Assembly (NCBI RefSeq): GCF_033705735.1
Contig: NZ_CP131130.1
Location: 248,001 to 312,000 of the forward strand
Length of the DNA: 64,000 nt
Origin: Shinella zoogloeoides
Lineage (GTDB): Bacteria; Pseudomonadota; Alphaproteobacteria; Rhizobiales; Rhizobiaceae
Reading direction: 5' to 3'
Positions 26,680 through 38,411 of this stretch are shown one piece after another. The notes beneath the pieces were generated by a model that was not told the DNA's origin, did no database searches, and worked only from the letters and a program-made list of their open reading frames with translations. The translations under genes were made by a program, and so were the position numbers. Every line of letters begins with the position of its first letter. The first letter of the stretch is position 1.

Positions 26680-27209
26680 GAACAGGCATGACCCTTTCCA
26701 CGATCGCCCGCAGGCTCGCGCTCCCCGTCGCAGGCTTCGTCATGATGGCCATTCCCGGTGCCTTCGCCGAGGACCGTCCCGGCATCACCACGACCAATGC
26801 AAGCGCCGACGAGATCCGCGAGTTCTGCACCAATATCGCGGACGCGGCGCGCGACCAACGCTATCTCCTCCAGAAGCAGGAACTGGAAAACCTGCAGAAG
26901 GACGTCGACGAGCGCATCAAGACGCTGGAAGCCCGCCGCGCCGAATACGAGGACTGGCTGAAACGCCGCAACGATTTCCTGAAGACCGCCGAAGGCGGCC
27001 TCGTCGAGATCTACAAGAAGATGAAGCCGGACGCGGCCGCCGCCCAGCTCGCCGAGCTCGATCCGGAAATCGCCTCCGCCATCGTCATGAAGCTGGCGCC
27101 GCGCCAGTCGAGCACGATCCTCGGAGAAATGCCGGCCGACAAGGCCGCGGCGCTGACCCGCATCCTCACTGCGGCAAGCGATCCGAATACGTCAAAGGAC
27201 CCGTCATGA
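26676..27209 (+). CDS. motE: Motility protein MotE (chaperone for MotC)
   Basis: This 177-residue periplasmic protein has a signal peptide ending near PGAFAED, a coiled-coil of heptads rich in Glu, Lys and Arg (about 60-100: LLQKQELENLQKDVDERIK), and a C-terminal MgtE_N-like helical domain (MKPDAAAAQLAELDPEIAS). In S. meliloti MotE dimerises through disulfides and stabilises MotC; a single cysteine (EFCTN) is present in the mature part here. It overlaps flgI and flgH by 4 nt. Confidence 0.88.
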   Translation: MRTGMTLSTIARRLALPVAGFVMMAIPGAFAEDRPGITTTNASADEIREFCTNIADAARDQRYLLQKQELENLQKDVDERIKTLEARRAEYEDWLKRRNDFLKTAEGGLVEIYKKMKPDAAAAQLAELDPEIASAIVMKLAPRQSSTILGEMPADKAAALTRILTAASDPNTSKDPS

Positions 27210-27916
27210 AGAAGACCGCCTTCGCACTCTCCGTGGCGCTGGCCCTGTCGGGCTGCTCCAGCCAGGCGATCAACGAGATCGGCAAGGCCCCGGCGATGAG
27301 CCCCATCGGCAGCGGCCTCAACTATGCCGAGACGCCGCAGATGGCGGCCTATCCGAAGCAGCCGCGCACGGCGGTTTCCGGCTATTCGATCTGGAGCGAC
27401 CAGCAGTCGGCGCTCTTCAAGGATTCCCGCGCCTTCAAGGTCGGCGACATCCTGACGGTCAATATCCGCGTCAACGACAAGGCGACGTTCGACAACAAGA
27501 CCGACCGCTCGCGCACCAACAAGAGCGGCATCAATTTCGGCCTCAGCGGCTCGACCGCCGACAGCAGCGTCGATGCCAAGGGCGACCTGGCCTTCGGGTC
27601 CTCGACCAGCACCAAGGGCGACGGCTCGACGGAGCGTTCGGAGAAGCTGAACCTGCTCGTTGCGGCGGTCGTCACCGGCGTCATCGAGAACGGCAACCTG
27701 CTCATCAGCGGCTCGCAGGAAGTGCGCGTCAATCATGAGCTGCGCATCCTCAACGTCGCTGGCATCGTGCGGCCGCAGGATGTCGATGCCAACAACATGA
27801 TCGCCTACGAGCGCATCGCGGAAGCCCGCATCTCCTACGGCGGCCGCGGCCGCCTGACCGAAGTGCAGCAGCCGCCATGGGGTCAGCAGGCCATCGACCT
27901 GTTCTCGCCGATCTGA
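27206..27916 (+). CDS. flgH: Flagellar L-ring lipoprotein FlgH
   Basis: This 236-residue protein starts at MKKTAFALSV, giving a lipoprotein signal with lipobox LSGC and lipidated C17. The L-ring domain follows (FKVGDILTVNIRVNDKATFDNKT; GSQEVRVNHELRILNVAGIVRPQDV; ISYGGRGRL). It forms the outer-membrane ring of the basal body. A much longer in-frame reading region upstream runs through motE in another frame and is not the start. ATGA overlap with motE. Confidence 0.96.
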   Translation: MKKTAFALSVALALSGCSSQAINEIGKAPAMSPIGSGLNYAETPQMAAYPKQPRTAVSGYSIWSDQQSALFKDSRAFKVGDILTVNIRVNDKATFDNKTDRSRTNKSGINFGLSGSTADSSVDAKGDLAFGSSTSTKGDGSTERSEKLNLLVAAVVTGVIENGNLLISGSQEVRVNHELRILNVAGIVRPQDVDANNMIAYERIAEARISYGGRGRLTEVQQPPWGQQAIDLFSPI

Positions 27917-27951
27917 CGATCTCGGCATCCTCGCAACACGGGAAGAAGACA

Positions 27952-28467
27952 ATGGCGGACGAAGAAGAGGGCGGGAAGAAGAAGCCGTCGCTCGTCATCA
28001 CCATCGCGGCCATCGCCGTCCTGACGCTGCTTGCCGCCGGCGGCGGCTGGTTCGTCGGCAACATGCTCGCCCCGCCTCCGGCCGAAAAGCCGGTCGAGGA
28101 GGCGAAGGCCGCGGCACCCGCCGGCGGCGAGCATGGCGCCGCGGGAGAGAAGGGGCAGGAACTCGCCCATATCTCCACCGAGGCCAACGGTATCGTGCTG
28201 CTCGATCCGATCACCAGCAATCTCGCCTATCCGTCCGACAACCGCGTTCGCCTCGAGGTCGCGCTGATGTTCAAGGGCGCGCCGGACGTCAAGCTGGCGG
28301 AGGAAATCCACCAGGACATCATGGCCTATATGCGCACGGTCTCGCTCCAGCAGGTGCAGGGCCCGCGCGGCTTTCAATATCTCAGGGAAGACCTTGAGGA
28401 GCGGGTTGACCTCAGGTCGGAAGGGCGCGTAACCAACGTCATGTTCCGGACCTTTGTGATCGAATGA
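27952..28467 (+). CDS. fliL: Flagellar basal body-associated protein FliL
   Basis: This 171-residue protein has a short charged cytoplasmic N-terminus (MADEEEGGKKKPS), one membrane helix (about 14-34) and a periplasmic stomatin-like FliL domain (IVLLDPITSNLAYPSDNRVRL, QDIMAYMRTVSLQQVQG). FliL associates with the stator and supports torque. The start was set at the ATG after GGGAAGAAG. The stop overlaps fliP by 4 nt. Confidence 0.93.
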   Translation: MADEEEGGKKKPSLVITIAAIAVLTLLAAGGGWFVGNMLAPPPAEKPVEEAKAAAPAGGEHGAAGEKGQELAHISTEANGIVLLDPITSNLAYPSDNRVRLEVALMFKGAPDVKLAEEIHQDIMAYMRTVSLQQVQGPRGFQYLREDLEERVDLRSEGRVTNVMFRTFVIE

Positions 28468-29210
28468 TTCGAGCCCTTCTGACCTTCGTCGCCATGATGG
28501 CGATGACCGGTATGGCCTACGCCCAGCAGCAGCTGCAACTGCCGGGCGGCCTTCTCAACGCACCCGTCGATGGCTCGGTCGCCGGCTGGATCATCCGCAC
28601 CTTCGGGCTGCTGACGGTCCTTTCCGTCGCGCCCGGCATCCTGATCATGGTGACGAGCTTTCCGCGCTTCGTCATCGCCTTCTCCATTCTTCGCTCCGGC
28701 ATGGGGCTTTCCACCACGCCGTCGAACATGATCCTGGTGTCGCTGGCGCTCTTCATGACCTTCTACGTCATGGCGCCGACCTTCGACCGGGCCTGGCAGA
28801 ACGGCGTCCAGCCGCTGATGGCCAACCAGATCGACGAGGCCGAGGCCACCAAGCGGATCGCCGAGCCCTTCCGCGACTTCATGGTCGCCAATACCCGCGA
28901 CAAGGATATCGAGCTCTTCATTTCGCTCGCCGAGGAACGCGGGCAGAAGGTCGTCGAGAACAATGTCGCGGACCTGCGCGTCGTCATCCCGGCCTTCATG
29001 ATCTCGGAAATCCGCCGCGGCTTCGAGATTGGCTTTCTCGTCGTTCTGCCCTTCCTCGTCATCGACCTGATCGTCGCCACCATCACCATGGCCATGGGCA
29101 TGATGATGCTGCCGCCGACCTCGATCTCGCTGCCCTTCAAGATCCTGTTCTTCGTGCTCATCGACGGCTGGAATCTCCTCGTCGGCAGCCTCGTGCGCTC
29201 GTTCAACTGA
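28464..29210 (+). CDS. fliP: Flagellar type III export gate protein FliP
   Basis: This 248-residue protein has a cleavable signal peptide (FVAMMAMTGMAYAQ), followed by four membrane helices with family motifs: FPRFVIAFSILRSGMGL, then FMISEIRRGFEIGFLVVLPFLVIDLIVA. It forms the core of the export gate with FliQ and FliR. It is the last gene of the flgB operon and is followed by a terminator hairpin. Confidence 0.97.
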   Translation: MIRALLTFVAMMAMTGMAYAQQQLQLPGGLLNAPVDGSVAGWIIRTFGLLTVLSVAPGILIMVTSFPRFVIAFSILRSGMGLSTTPSNMILVSLALFMTFYVMAPTFDRAWQNGVQPLMANQIDEAEATKRIAEPFRDFMVANTRDKDIELFISLAEERGQKVVENNVADLRVVIPAFMISEIRRGFEIGFLVVLPFLVIDLIVATITMAMGMMMLPPTSISLPFKILFFVLIDGWNLLVGSLVRSFN

Positions 29211-29225
29211 ACGTCGGCCGGGAAG

Positions 29226-29243
29226 ACGCGCGTGCGCGTTTTT
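29226..29243 (+). terminator. Intrinsic terminator after fliP
   Basis: ACGCGC (29226-29231) pairs with GCGCGT (29234-29239) across a very short loop, followed by TTTT. It lies 16 nt after the fliP stop. The tight loop means the outermost loop pairs probably open. Confidence 0.7.
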
Positions 29244-29271
29244 CCCGAAGCGGCGCGCGCTGAATATCTCT

Positions 29272-29495
29272 TTAACCATAGCGTTTTACCCCCCGTTCAC
29301 CCTGTTCTCCGACCTCTCGGATGCGACCTTCCGATTTAAGAAGTTGGCAAGGATTGGCTGCGAGTTTTGGCTCAACACGACGGGTTTGGTATCCCTTCAC
29401 ACGCTGAAGAAACCGAGTTGGCATGATGCCGAACCGCCGTAACCGGTAAGTAATCAGTCCGGTATGTCCCCATCAGTATTTCGTTCAAAGGGACA
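29272..29495 (+). promoter_or_regulatory. Flagellin 1 promoter and leader with conserved elements
   Basis: Three elements precede the first flagellin. TTAACCAT (29272-29279) is a CtrA-type half-site. The element GGCATGATGCCGAACCGCC, continued by GTAACCGG (29420-29446), has an internal inverted repeat GGCAT-G-ATGCC. CCGGTATGTCCC (29459-29470) has TGTCCC that can pair perfectly with GGGACA (29490-29495). That 3' arm carries the Shine-Dalgarno-like AAGGG 7 to 10 nt before ATG at 29502. The last two elements recur before the other two flagellins at matching distances. Confidence 0.6.
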
Positions 29496-29501
29496 ACTAG
29501 A

Positions 29502-30383
29502 ATGTCGAGCATTCTCACCAACACGTCTGCACTGTCCGCCCTGCAGACCCTGCGCTCCATCAACAGCAGCATGGAAACGACGCAGGACCGTATCTCCTCG
29601 GGCATGCGCGTCGGTGCAGCCAAGGACAACGCCGCCTACTGGTCCATCGCGACCACCATGCGTTCGGACAACGCCGCCCTTTCCGCCGTACAGGACGCAA
29701 TGGGCCTCGGCGCGGCGAAGGTTGACGTTGCCTACGGCGGCGTCGAAGCTGCCATCGACGTAGTCAAGGAAATCAAGGCCAAGCTCGTCACCGCCACCGA
29801 ACAGGGCGTCGACAAGACGAAGGTCCAGGAAGAAATCACGCAGCTCCAGGATCAGCTCAAGAGCATCGGCGCCAGCGCAAGCTTCAACGGTGAAAACTGG
29901 CTCGCCGGCGGCGCCAGCGACGCCACGGTTGTCACCGGCTTCGTTCGCGACACCGGTGGCACCGTCAAGGTCACGACCGCCTCCTACGATGCCGAATCCA
30001 ACTCCCTCTTCGGCGCCTATGACTCTTCCACGGGCGAAGTGGGCACGACCGACGGTATCCTCAAGGACGTTCTTGCGATCGATCTGTCCTCGGCTTCGGA
30101 CTCCGACGTCGCCGGCTTCCTCGATAATGTCGAAACGGCCCTGACGGACATGGAAAAGGTCGGCTCGACCCTCGGCTCGCTCTCCAAGCGCATCAGCCTG
30201 CAGGAAGACTTCGCCCAGAAGCTTTCCGACGCCATCGACAAGGGCGTAGGCCGCCTCGTCGACGCCGACATGAACGAGGAATCGACCCGCCTGAAGGCGC
30301 TGCAGACCCAGCAGCAGCTCGCCATCCAGTCGCTGTCGATCGCGAATTCCAACTCGCAGAACATCCTCTCGCTGTTCCGTTAA
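29502..30383 (+). CDS. flaA: Flagellin 1 (FlaA-type)
   Basis: This 293-residue filament subunit has the rhizobial flagellin ends: SILTNTSALSALQTLRSINS at the start, and ADMNEESTRLKALQTQQQL then IQSLSIANSNSQNILSLFR at the end. The variable D2/D3 region between about 150 and 220 is short and Ser/Thr-rich, giving O-glycosylation opportunities. No signal peptide; export is by the type III apparatus. It is monocistronic, with its own leader and terminator. Confidence 0.96.
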   Translation: MSSILTNTSALSALQTLRSINSSMETTQDRISSGMRVGAAKDNAAYWSIATTMRSDNAALSAVQDAMGLGAAKVDVAYGGVEAAIDVVKEIKAKLVTATEQGVDKTKVQEEITQLQDQLKSIGASASFNGENWLAGGASDATVVTGFVRDTGGTVKVTTASYDAESNSLFGAYDSSTGEVGTTDGILKDVLAIDLSSASDSDVAGFLDNVETALTDMEKVGSTLGSLSKRISLQEDFAQKLSDAIDKGVGRLVDADMNEESTRLKALQTQQQLAIQSLSIANSNSQNILSLFR

Positions 30384-30434
30384 TCGACGGATGGAGGAGG
30401 GCGCGGAGGCTGACCCGCGCCTGCCTCGACAAAG

Positions 30435-30463
30435 GCCGCTCCCGGCAACGGGGGCGGCTTTTT
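30435..30463 (+). terminator. Intrinsic terminator of flagellin 1
   Basis: GCCGCTCCC (30435-30443) pairs with GGGGGCGGC (30450-30458), one G-T wobble, loop GGCAAC, followed by TTTTT. It lies about 50 nt after the stop. Confidence 0.88.
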
Positions 30464-30559
30464 GCATTTTTATTTCCCGGGAAAGATTTCCTTAACTTTA
30501 TTGCGGTTTTCTTAGGCCATCGAAACGGTGGGTTAACCAAGAAACTTAACCGGTTAGCA

Positions 30560-30629
30560 GGCATGATGCTGACCACCGTCGCCCGGCGAACCCGGAATGT
30601 CCCTTTCTCAGTCAGCCATTCAAGGGGCA
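30560..30629 (+). promoter_or_regulatory. Flagellin 2 leader elements
   Basis: GGCATGATGCTGACCACCG, continued by TCGCCCGG (30560-30586), matches the flagellin 1 and che elements. It is followed by CCCGGAATGTCCC. TGTCCC (30598-30603) pairs with GGGGCA (30624-30629) through one T-G wobble, and the 3' arm again covers the ribosome binding site (AAGGGG) before ATG at 30638. Confidence 0.55.
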
Positions 30630-30637
30630 CCTATACT

Positions 30638-31609
30638 ATGACGAGCATTCTGACCAACGTTGCGGCAATGTCCGCTCTCCAGACGCTGCGCTCTATCGGC
30701 AACGACATGGAAACCACGCAGGCCCGCGTTTCTTCCGGCATGCGCGTCGGCGAAGCCAAGGACAATGCAGCCTACTGGGCCATTGCCACGACCATGCGCT
30801 CCGACAACCTCGCCCTTTCCGCCGTGCAGGACGCCCTCGGCCTCGGCGCTGCGAAGATCGACACGGCCTATGCCGGCATGAACGCGGCCATCGACGTCGT
30901 CAAGGAAATCAAGGCCAAGGTCACCGCCGCCACCGAACAGGGCGTCGACAAGGCCAAGGTCCAGGAAGAAATCACCCAGCTGCAGCAGCAGCTCGTCTCG
31001 ATCGCCTCCGGCGCGTCCTTCAACGGCCAGAACTGGCTCGTCTATGACAGCACGGACACGAGCGCCGACAACGTCGCCGACAAGACCATCGTTTCGGGCT
31101 TCATCCGCGACGCCAGCGGCACGGTCAAGGTCAACACCACGACCTACACCCTGGACGAACTCGCCACCGACGGCCAGAACGTTCTGTTCGGCACGGTCGA
31201 TACGGACGATCACACGCAGAGCGCCGGCGGTATTCTCGGCACCGCAGGCGATGACATCGACGCAACGGGCAACACCTACACCATCACCGACAGCGTCGTG
31301 ACCCTCGACATCACCAACTTCTCCGACAGCGACATGGCCGAGGCCCTGAACCTGACGGAAGCCGCGATCCAGCTGATGACGAAGGCCGCTTCGCAGCTCG
31401 GTTCGATCTCCATGCGCATCGACCTGCAGGTCGATTTCGCCAACAAGCTGACCGACGCCATCGACTCGGGCGTAGGCCGCCTTGTCGACGCCGACATGAA
31501 CGAGGAATCGACCCGCCTCAAGGCACTGCAGACCCAGCAGCAGCTCGGCATCCAGTCGCTCTCGATCGCCAACTCCTCGGCAGAAGGCATTCTCCAGCTC
31601 TTCCGTTAA
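30638..31609 (+). CDS. flaB: Flagellin 2 (FlaB-type)
   Basis: This 323-residue flagellin starts at MTSILTNVAAMSALQTLRS; in-frame upstream ATGs lie inside the conserved leader element. The N-terminal 130 residues and the last 80 are nearly identical in pattern to flagellin 1. The variable centre is about 30 residues longer, very rich in Thr and Asp (for example VKVNTTTYTLDEL and GNTYTITDSV). It is transcribed alone and ends at a strong terminator shared with the convergent glf gene. Confidence 0.95.
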   Translation: MTSILTNVAAMSALQTLRSIGNDMETTQARVSSGMRVGEAKDNAAYWAIATTMRSDNLALSAVQDALGLGAAKIDTAYAGMNAAIDVVKEIKAKVTAATEQGVDKAKVQEEITQLQQQLVSIASGASFNGQNWLVYDSTDTSADNVADKTIVSGFIRDASGTVKVNTTTYTLDELATDGQNVLFGTVDTDDHTQSAGGILGTAGDDIDATGNTYTITDSVVTLDITNFSDSDMAEALNLTEAAIQLMTKAASQLGSISMRIDLQVDFANKLTDAIDSGVGRLVDADMNEESTRLKALQTQQQLGIQSLSIANSSAEGILQLFR

Positions 31610-31634
31610 TCGCAAGCCGCAAGGCAGATATGGA

Positions 31635-31660
31635 AAGGCCCCGGTTTACCGGGGCCTTTT
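31635..31660 (+). terminator. Intrinsic terminator of flagellin 2 (possibly bidirectional)
   Basis: AAGGCCCCGG (31635-31644) pairs with CCGGGGCC (31649-31656) and the following TT, loop TTTA, ending in TTTT. It sits between convergent flagellin 2 and glf; the opposite strand has only AA-rich flanks, so it serves mainly the plus strand. Confidence 0.88.
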
Positions 31661-31666
31661 CGCATG

Positions 31667-34866
<3,200 letters not shown>

Positions 34867-35044
34867 GGATATCCTGCGGCTAGGGGCCGTCTGGCCGGGG
34901 GCATTACACAAATCTCGGCGAAGTCTACCCTGTAGCGCGGCAGACTTGTCCAGGGCTGTCGTATCCGCGGAGGGCCACGCCTGCAAATTCTGGCCATGAA
35001 AAATTCAGGCTTTCTCCATCTGTCTTACCGGTTTCTTAACGCTA

Positions 35045-35197
35045 TTAACTATTTGTTAACCGTTGCCCATTAACCAGTCGTTAAGAACGACAGACCGGCG
35101 CCCAGGGCAAACGAGCGGCGCCGGCAGCATGAAGCCCTCGGTCGTTACCGGTCCCCGCCTCACTCCGGCATGTCCCGACGAACTCTTTTTCAGGGCA
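35045..35197 (+). promoter_or_regulatory. Flagellin 3 promoter: two CtrA-type boxes and flagellin leader elements
   Basis: Two perfect TTAA-N7-TTAA boxes stand in tandem: TTAACTATTTGTTAAC (35045-35060) and TTAACCAGTCGTTAAG (35070-35085). Downstream are the flagellin element GGCAGCATGAAGCCCTCGG, continued to TTACCGG (35123-35151), and CCGGCATGTCCC. TGTCC (35171-35175) can pair with GGGCA (35193-35197), which covers the ribosome binding site before ATG at 35205. Confidence 0.6.
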
Positions 35198-35204
35198 AGT
35201 GCCA

Positions 35205-36167
35205 ATGACCAGCATTTTGACCAACTCCGCCGCCATGGCGGCGCTGCAGACGCTCCGTTCCATCGATAACAGCCTCGAAACGACGCAGGCGCGCGTTTCC
35301 TCCGGCCTGCGGGTCGAGACCGCGGCCGACAACGCGGCCTATTGGTCGATCGCGACCACGATGCGCTCCGACAACCGCGCGATCTCGACGGTCGCCGACG
35401 CGCTCGGCCTCGGCGCCGCCAAGGTGGATACGGCCTATACCTCGCTGGAAAGCGTCATCGAGGTGATGAGCGAGATCAAGGCCAAGCTCGTGGCCGCCCG
35501 CGAGCCGGGCGTCGACAAGAGCAAGATCAACGAAGAAATCAAGGAGCTGAAGAACCAGCTCGTCTCCGCCGCGCAATCGGCGTCCTTCTCGGGGGAGAAC
35601 TGGCTCTACAATACCGGTTCCGACGCCCTCGGCGTGAAGTCCGTCGTCGCCTCCTTCGTTCGCACCGCGGGCGGGAACGTGAAGGTCGCCACGCTCGATT
35701 TCGACACAGAGAACTCCGTTCTCGTCGATGAGGGCGACGCCAGCCGCGGCTATCTGACCAAATCCATCGATGCCGACGCGTTGAGCGAAAGCCCGGCCGG
35801 CACCGCGCGTGAATACTATCTGATCGACATGGGCTCGCCCGGTGCCGGTTCTCCCATAGAGATCGACACGAACACGAGCTACGACGATCTGGACGACATG
35901 ATCAGCGTCACGGACTACATCATCAAGGACCTGACGAACGCTGCCTCGACGCTCGGCGCCATCACCAAGCGCATCAACATGCAGGAAAGCTTCGTCGCCA
36001 CGCTCGGCGACGTGATCGACAAGGGCATCGGCCGCCTGGTGGATGCCGACATGAACGAGGAATCGACCCGCCTCAAGGCGCTGCAGACCCAGCAGCAACT
36101 CGGCATCCAGTCGCTCTCGATCGCCAATTCGAGCGCCGAGAACATCCTCCAGCTCTTCCGCCAGTAA
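35205..36167 (+). CDS. Flagellin 3
   Basis: This 320-residue flagellin starts at MTSILTNSAAMAALQTLRS. It is somewhat more divergent in the D1 region than flagellins 1 and 2 (AREPGVDKSKINEEIKELKN) and has a more acidic centre (DASRGYLTKSIDADALSES). The C-terminal block NEESTRLKALQTQQQLGIQSL is conserved. Whether it corresponds to flaC or flaD of relatives cannot be decided here. It is the only flagellin with perfect CtrA boxes, which suggests different timing. Confidence 0.94.
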   Translation: MTSILTNSAAMAALQTLRSIDNSLETTQARVSSGLRVETAADNAAYWSIATTMRSDNRAISTVADALGLGAAKVDTAYTSLESVIEVMSEIKAKLVAAREPGVDKSKINEEIKELKNQLVSAAQSASFSGENWLYNTGSDALGVKSVVASFVRTAGGNVKVATLDFDTENSVLVDEGDASRGYLTKSIDADALSESPAGTAREYYLIDMGSPGAGSPIEIDTNTSYDDLDDMISVTDYIIKDLTNAASTLGAITKRINMQESFVATLGDVIDKGIGRLVDADMNEESTRLKALQTQQQLGIQSLSIANSSAENILQLFRQ

Positions 36168-36186
36168 GGGCTTCGGGGACCTCTAT

Positions 36187-36221
36187 CCGCCCGGCCGCAG
36201 GTCATCGGCCGAGGCGGGCGG
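36187..36221 (+). terminator. GC-rich hairpin after flagellin 3
   Basis: CCGCCC-GGCCG (36187-36197) can pair with CGGCC-GA-GGCGGGCGG (ending 36221) with a bulge in the 3' arm, 19 nt after the stop. Only TT follows, so this is a weak terminator candidate. The rest of the 312-nt gap to the next gene contains a second hairpin, GCGCCTT (36321-36327) with AAGGCGC (36339-36345), and nothing else I can name. Confidence 0.4.
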
Positions 36222-36479
36222 TTGGGCCGTGCTATTTGCCCTGGCGCGGCCCAACACCTTCATCTTCATCCTCGCACAAGTTTGGCCTTCTAGGTTCGGC
36301 GGCACGATCAGGAAGATTGTGCGCCTTTCACCTCCCGGAAGGCGCTTCGTCCGGGGAGACAGGTCAGCGGTGTTGTCAGGTAAAAGCGTCTTTGCGAATG
36401 AACGTCGAAGCGGCCCGCGGCCTTGCCGCCGGGCCTTCTCTGCATTCATCCGGCACGCAACGGGGCCGGAGGGCGCACG

Positions 36480-37133
36480 ATGAGCGTTCACCTTGCCCGC
36501 TACCTCAAGGATTTCGGCGCGCCCCCGCGCATGAAGCCGCCCGTATTCCCCTCCGCGCGCTTTGCGCCGGAAGCCGAAAGCGCCGAGGCGCAGGCCTTCA
36601 CGATGGCGCCGGCCCTGCCGGAGGTCGATGTCGAGGCGGAGCGCGCGGAAGCCTTCGCCGAAGGTCGCGCCGCAGCGGAGGCTGAGCTACAGGCGAAGCA
36701 CGAGGCGGACATGGCGGCGCTCAAGGAAGCGCACCGCGCCGAGATCGAGGCCCTGGCGATGCGCTACGAGCAGGATTATGCGGCGGCGCTCGCCGAGCGG
36801 TTCGCCACGCTGACGGGCGAGGTCGCCGACCTCGTCGCCGCGCAGGCGGCCCAGGTGCTGGCGCCCGTGATGAGCCAGGTGCTGACGAAGGGCGCGATCT
36901 CGGATCTTGCCCGCCTCGTCGCCGAGGGACTCAAGGAAGGCGAGGGCATGACGATCACGGTGAAGGGGCCGCTGGACCTCTTCGAGCAGTTGAAGTCGCA
37001 TTTCGAGGAGCCGGCGCCGGTCTTCCGGCATGTCGAGATGCAGGATGTCGATCTGACGGTGGAATTCGGCGACGCCGTCCTGGTAACGCGGATGGCGGCC
37101 TGGGCTGACACCGTGCGCAAGGTGCTTGCATGA
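36480..37133 (+). CDS. FliH-like protein upstream of motB
   Basis: This 217-residue protein opens the mot operon. After a Pro/Ala-rich N-terminus there is a long Ala/Glu-rich helix (about 50-110: AERAEAFAEGRAAAEAELQA) and a C-terminal domain (ITVKGPLDLFEQLKSHFEEP, VEMQDVDLTVEFGDAVLVTRM). This is the architecture of FliH/HrpE/YscL-type stator proteins that bind the export ATPase, and no other fliH is present in this window. The start follows GGAGG at 7 nt spacing. It overlaps motB by 4 nt. FliH function is inferred from shape and context. Confidence 0.65.
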   Translation: MSVHLARYLKDFGAPPRMKPPVFPSARFAPEAESAEAQAFTMAPALPEVDVEAERAEAFAEGRAAAEAELQAKHEADMAALKEAHRAEIEALAMRYEQDYAAALAERFATLTGEVADLVAAQAAQVLAPVMSQVLTKGAISDLARLVAEGLKEGEGMTITVKGPLDLFEQLKSHFEEPAPVFRHVEMQDVDLTVEFGDAVLVTRMAAWADTVRKVLA

Positions 37134-38407
37134 GCGAAGGCGAAAATCACCACCACGGCAAGAACGAGATCATCATCGTCAAGCGTCATGGCGATCACGA
37201 CGGCGACCACCATGCGGCCGCCTGGAAGATCGCCTATGCCGACTTCATGACGGCGATGATGGCCTTCTTCCTCGTGATGTGGCTCGTCAATGCCGCGAAC
37301 GAGGAAACGAAGGCCTCGGTCGCCTCCTATTTCAACCCGATCAAGCTGACCGACGACAAGCCGGCGGAAAAATCCGTCAAGAAGCCCGCCAACAGCAAGG
37401 ACGGCGAGGCAACGCAGGACAAGTCGAAGGAAGAGGGCCAGCAGCAGGCGAGCGGCAACGGCGCGGAAAAGGGCCGCGACGAGAACACGACCGCCGGCGA
37501 GGAAACGAAATATTCCGAGGCCGATTTCTTCAGCAATCCCTATTCCGTCCTGTCCGAGATCGCGCAGGAAGTCGGCCAGCAGGCCAATGTCAGCGCCAAG
37601 GGCGAGGGTGGCGCGGCCAATTCCGGCCCCGCCACCGGCGCCGACGGCGGCGAAGCCTACCGCGACCCGTTCGATCCCGATTTCTGGACGCAGCAGGTCG
37701 AAATCTCGCAGACGACGAGCGCCGGCAGCGAGAGCAAGGCCAAGGATGCCAAAGCCAAGGATATCAAAGCAGGCCAGCAGCAGATGGCCGCGGTGGACAC
37801 CGACCGCACGGTAGAGGAAGCCCTCGCCAAGGCCGACGCCGATGCGGCGGCACAGCAGGCGCAGGACGCGAAGGCCGAGGCCGGGAAGGCTGCCGCTGAG
37901 GAGACGCAGGCCAAGGCCAAGGCCGAGGCCGAAAAGGTCGAGGACCAGAAGAAGGCGGACGAGCTGAAGCAGCAGATTTCCAGGGAGATCGGCACGCTCG
38001 GCAAGCTTGCCGAAGGCCTCAGCGTCACCCCCTCCGAAGGCGGCCTTCTCGTCAGCCTGACCGACCAGCTCGATACGCCCATGTTCAATATCGGCTCGGC
38101 CGTTCCGCGGCAGGAGATGGTGTTGGCCATGGAAAAGATCGGCAAGATTCTCGAAGGCCGGGCCGGTGCGATCGCCGTTCGCGGCCATACTGACGGCCGT
38201 CCCTTTGCCGGTGGCAAGAACGACAACTGGCGCCTTTCGATGGACCGCGCGCAGAGCGCCTATTACATGCTGGTGCGCGGCGGGCTGGAGGAAAAGCGCG
38301 TGAGCCAGGTATCCGGCTTCGCAGACCGCCGCCTCAAGGTGCCGGACGATCCGATGGCGGACGCCAACCGCCGCATCGAGATCCTCATCCAGGCCGAGGG
38401 TGGCTGA
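37130..38407 (+). CDS. motB: Flagellar stator protein MotB
   Basis: This 425-residue protein has a His-rich N-terminus, one membrane helix with the essential proton-binding aspartate D38 (YADFMTAMMAFFLVMWL), a very long Ala/Lys/Glu-rich periplasmic linker (about 75-285) and an OmpA-type peptidoglycan-binding domain (IAVRGHTDGRPFAGG, NWRLSMDRAQSAYYML, ANRRIEI). The linker is longer than in enterobacterial MotB (about 308 residues), as usual for rhizobia, where it works with MotC. ATGA overlap with the fliH-like gene. Confidence 0.96.
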   Translation: MSEGENHHHGKNEIIIVKRHGDHDGDHHAAAWKIAYADFMTAMMAFFLVMWLVNAANEETKASVASYFNPIKLTDDKPAEKSVKKPANSKDGEATQDKSKEEGQQQASGNGAEKGRDENTTAGEETKYSEADFFSNPYSVLSEIAQEVGQQANVSAKGEGGAANSGPATGADGGEAYRDPFDPDFWTQQVEISQTTSAGSESKAKDAKAKDIKAGQQQMAAVDTDRTVEEALAKADADAAAQQAQDAKAEAGKAAAEETQAKAKAEAEKVEDQKKADELKQQISREIGTLGKLAEGLSVTPSEGGLLVSLTDQLDTPMFNIGSAVPRQEMVLAMEKIGKILEGRAGAIAVRGHTDGRPFAGGKNDNWRLSMDRAQSAYYMLVRGGLEEKRVSQVSGFADRRLKVPDDPMADANRRIEILIQAEGG

Positions 38408-38411
38408 TACG

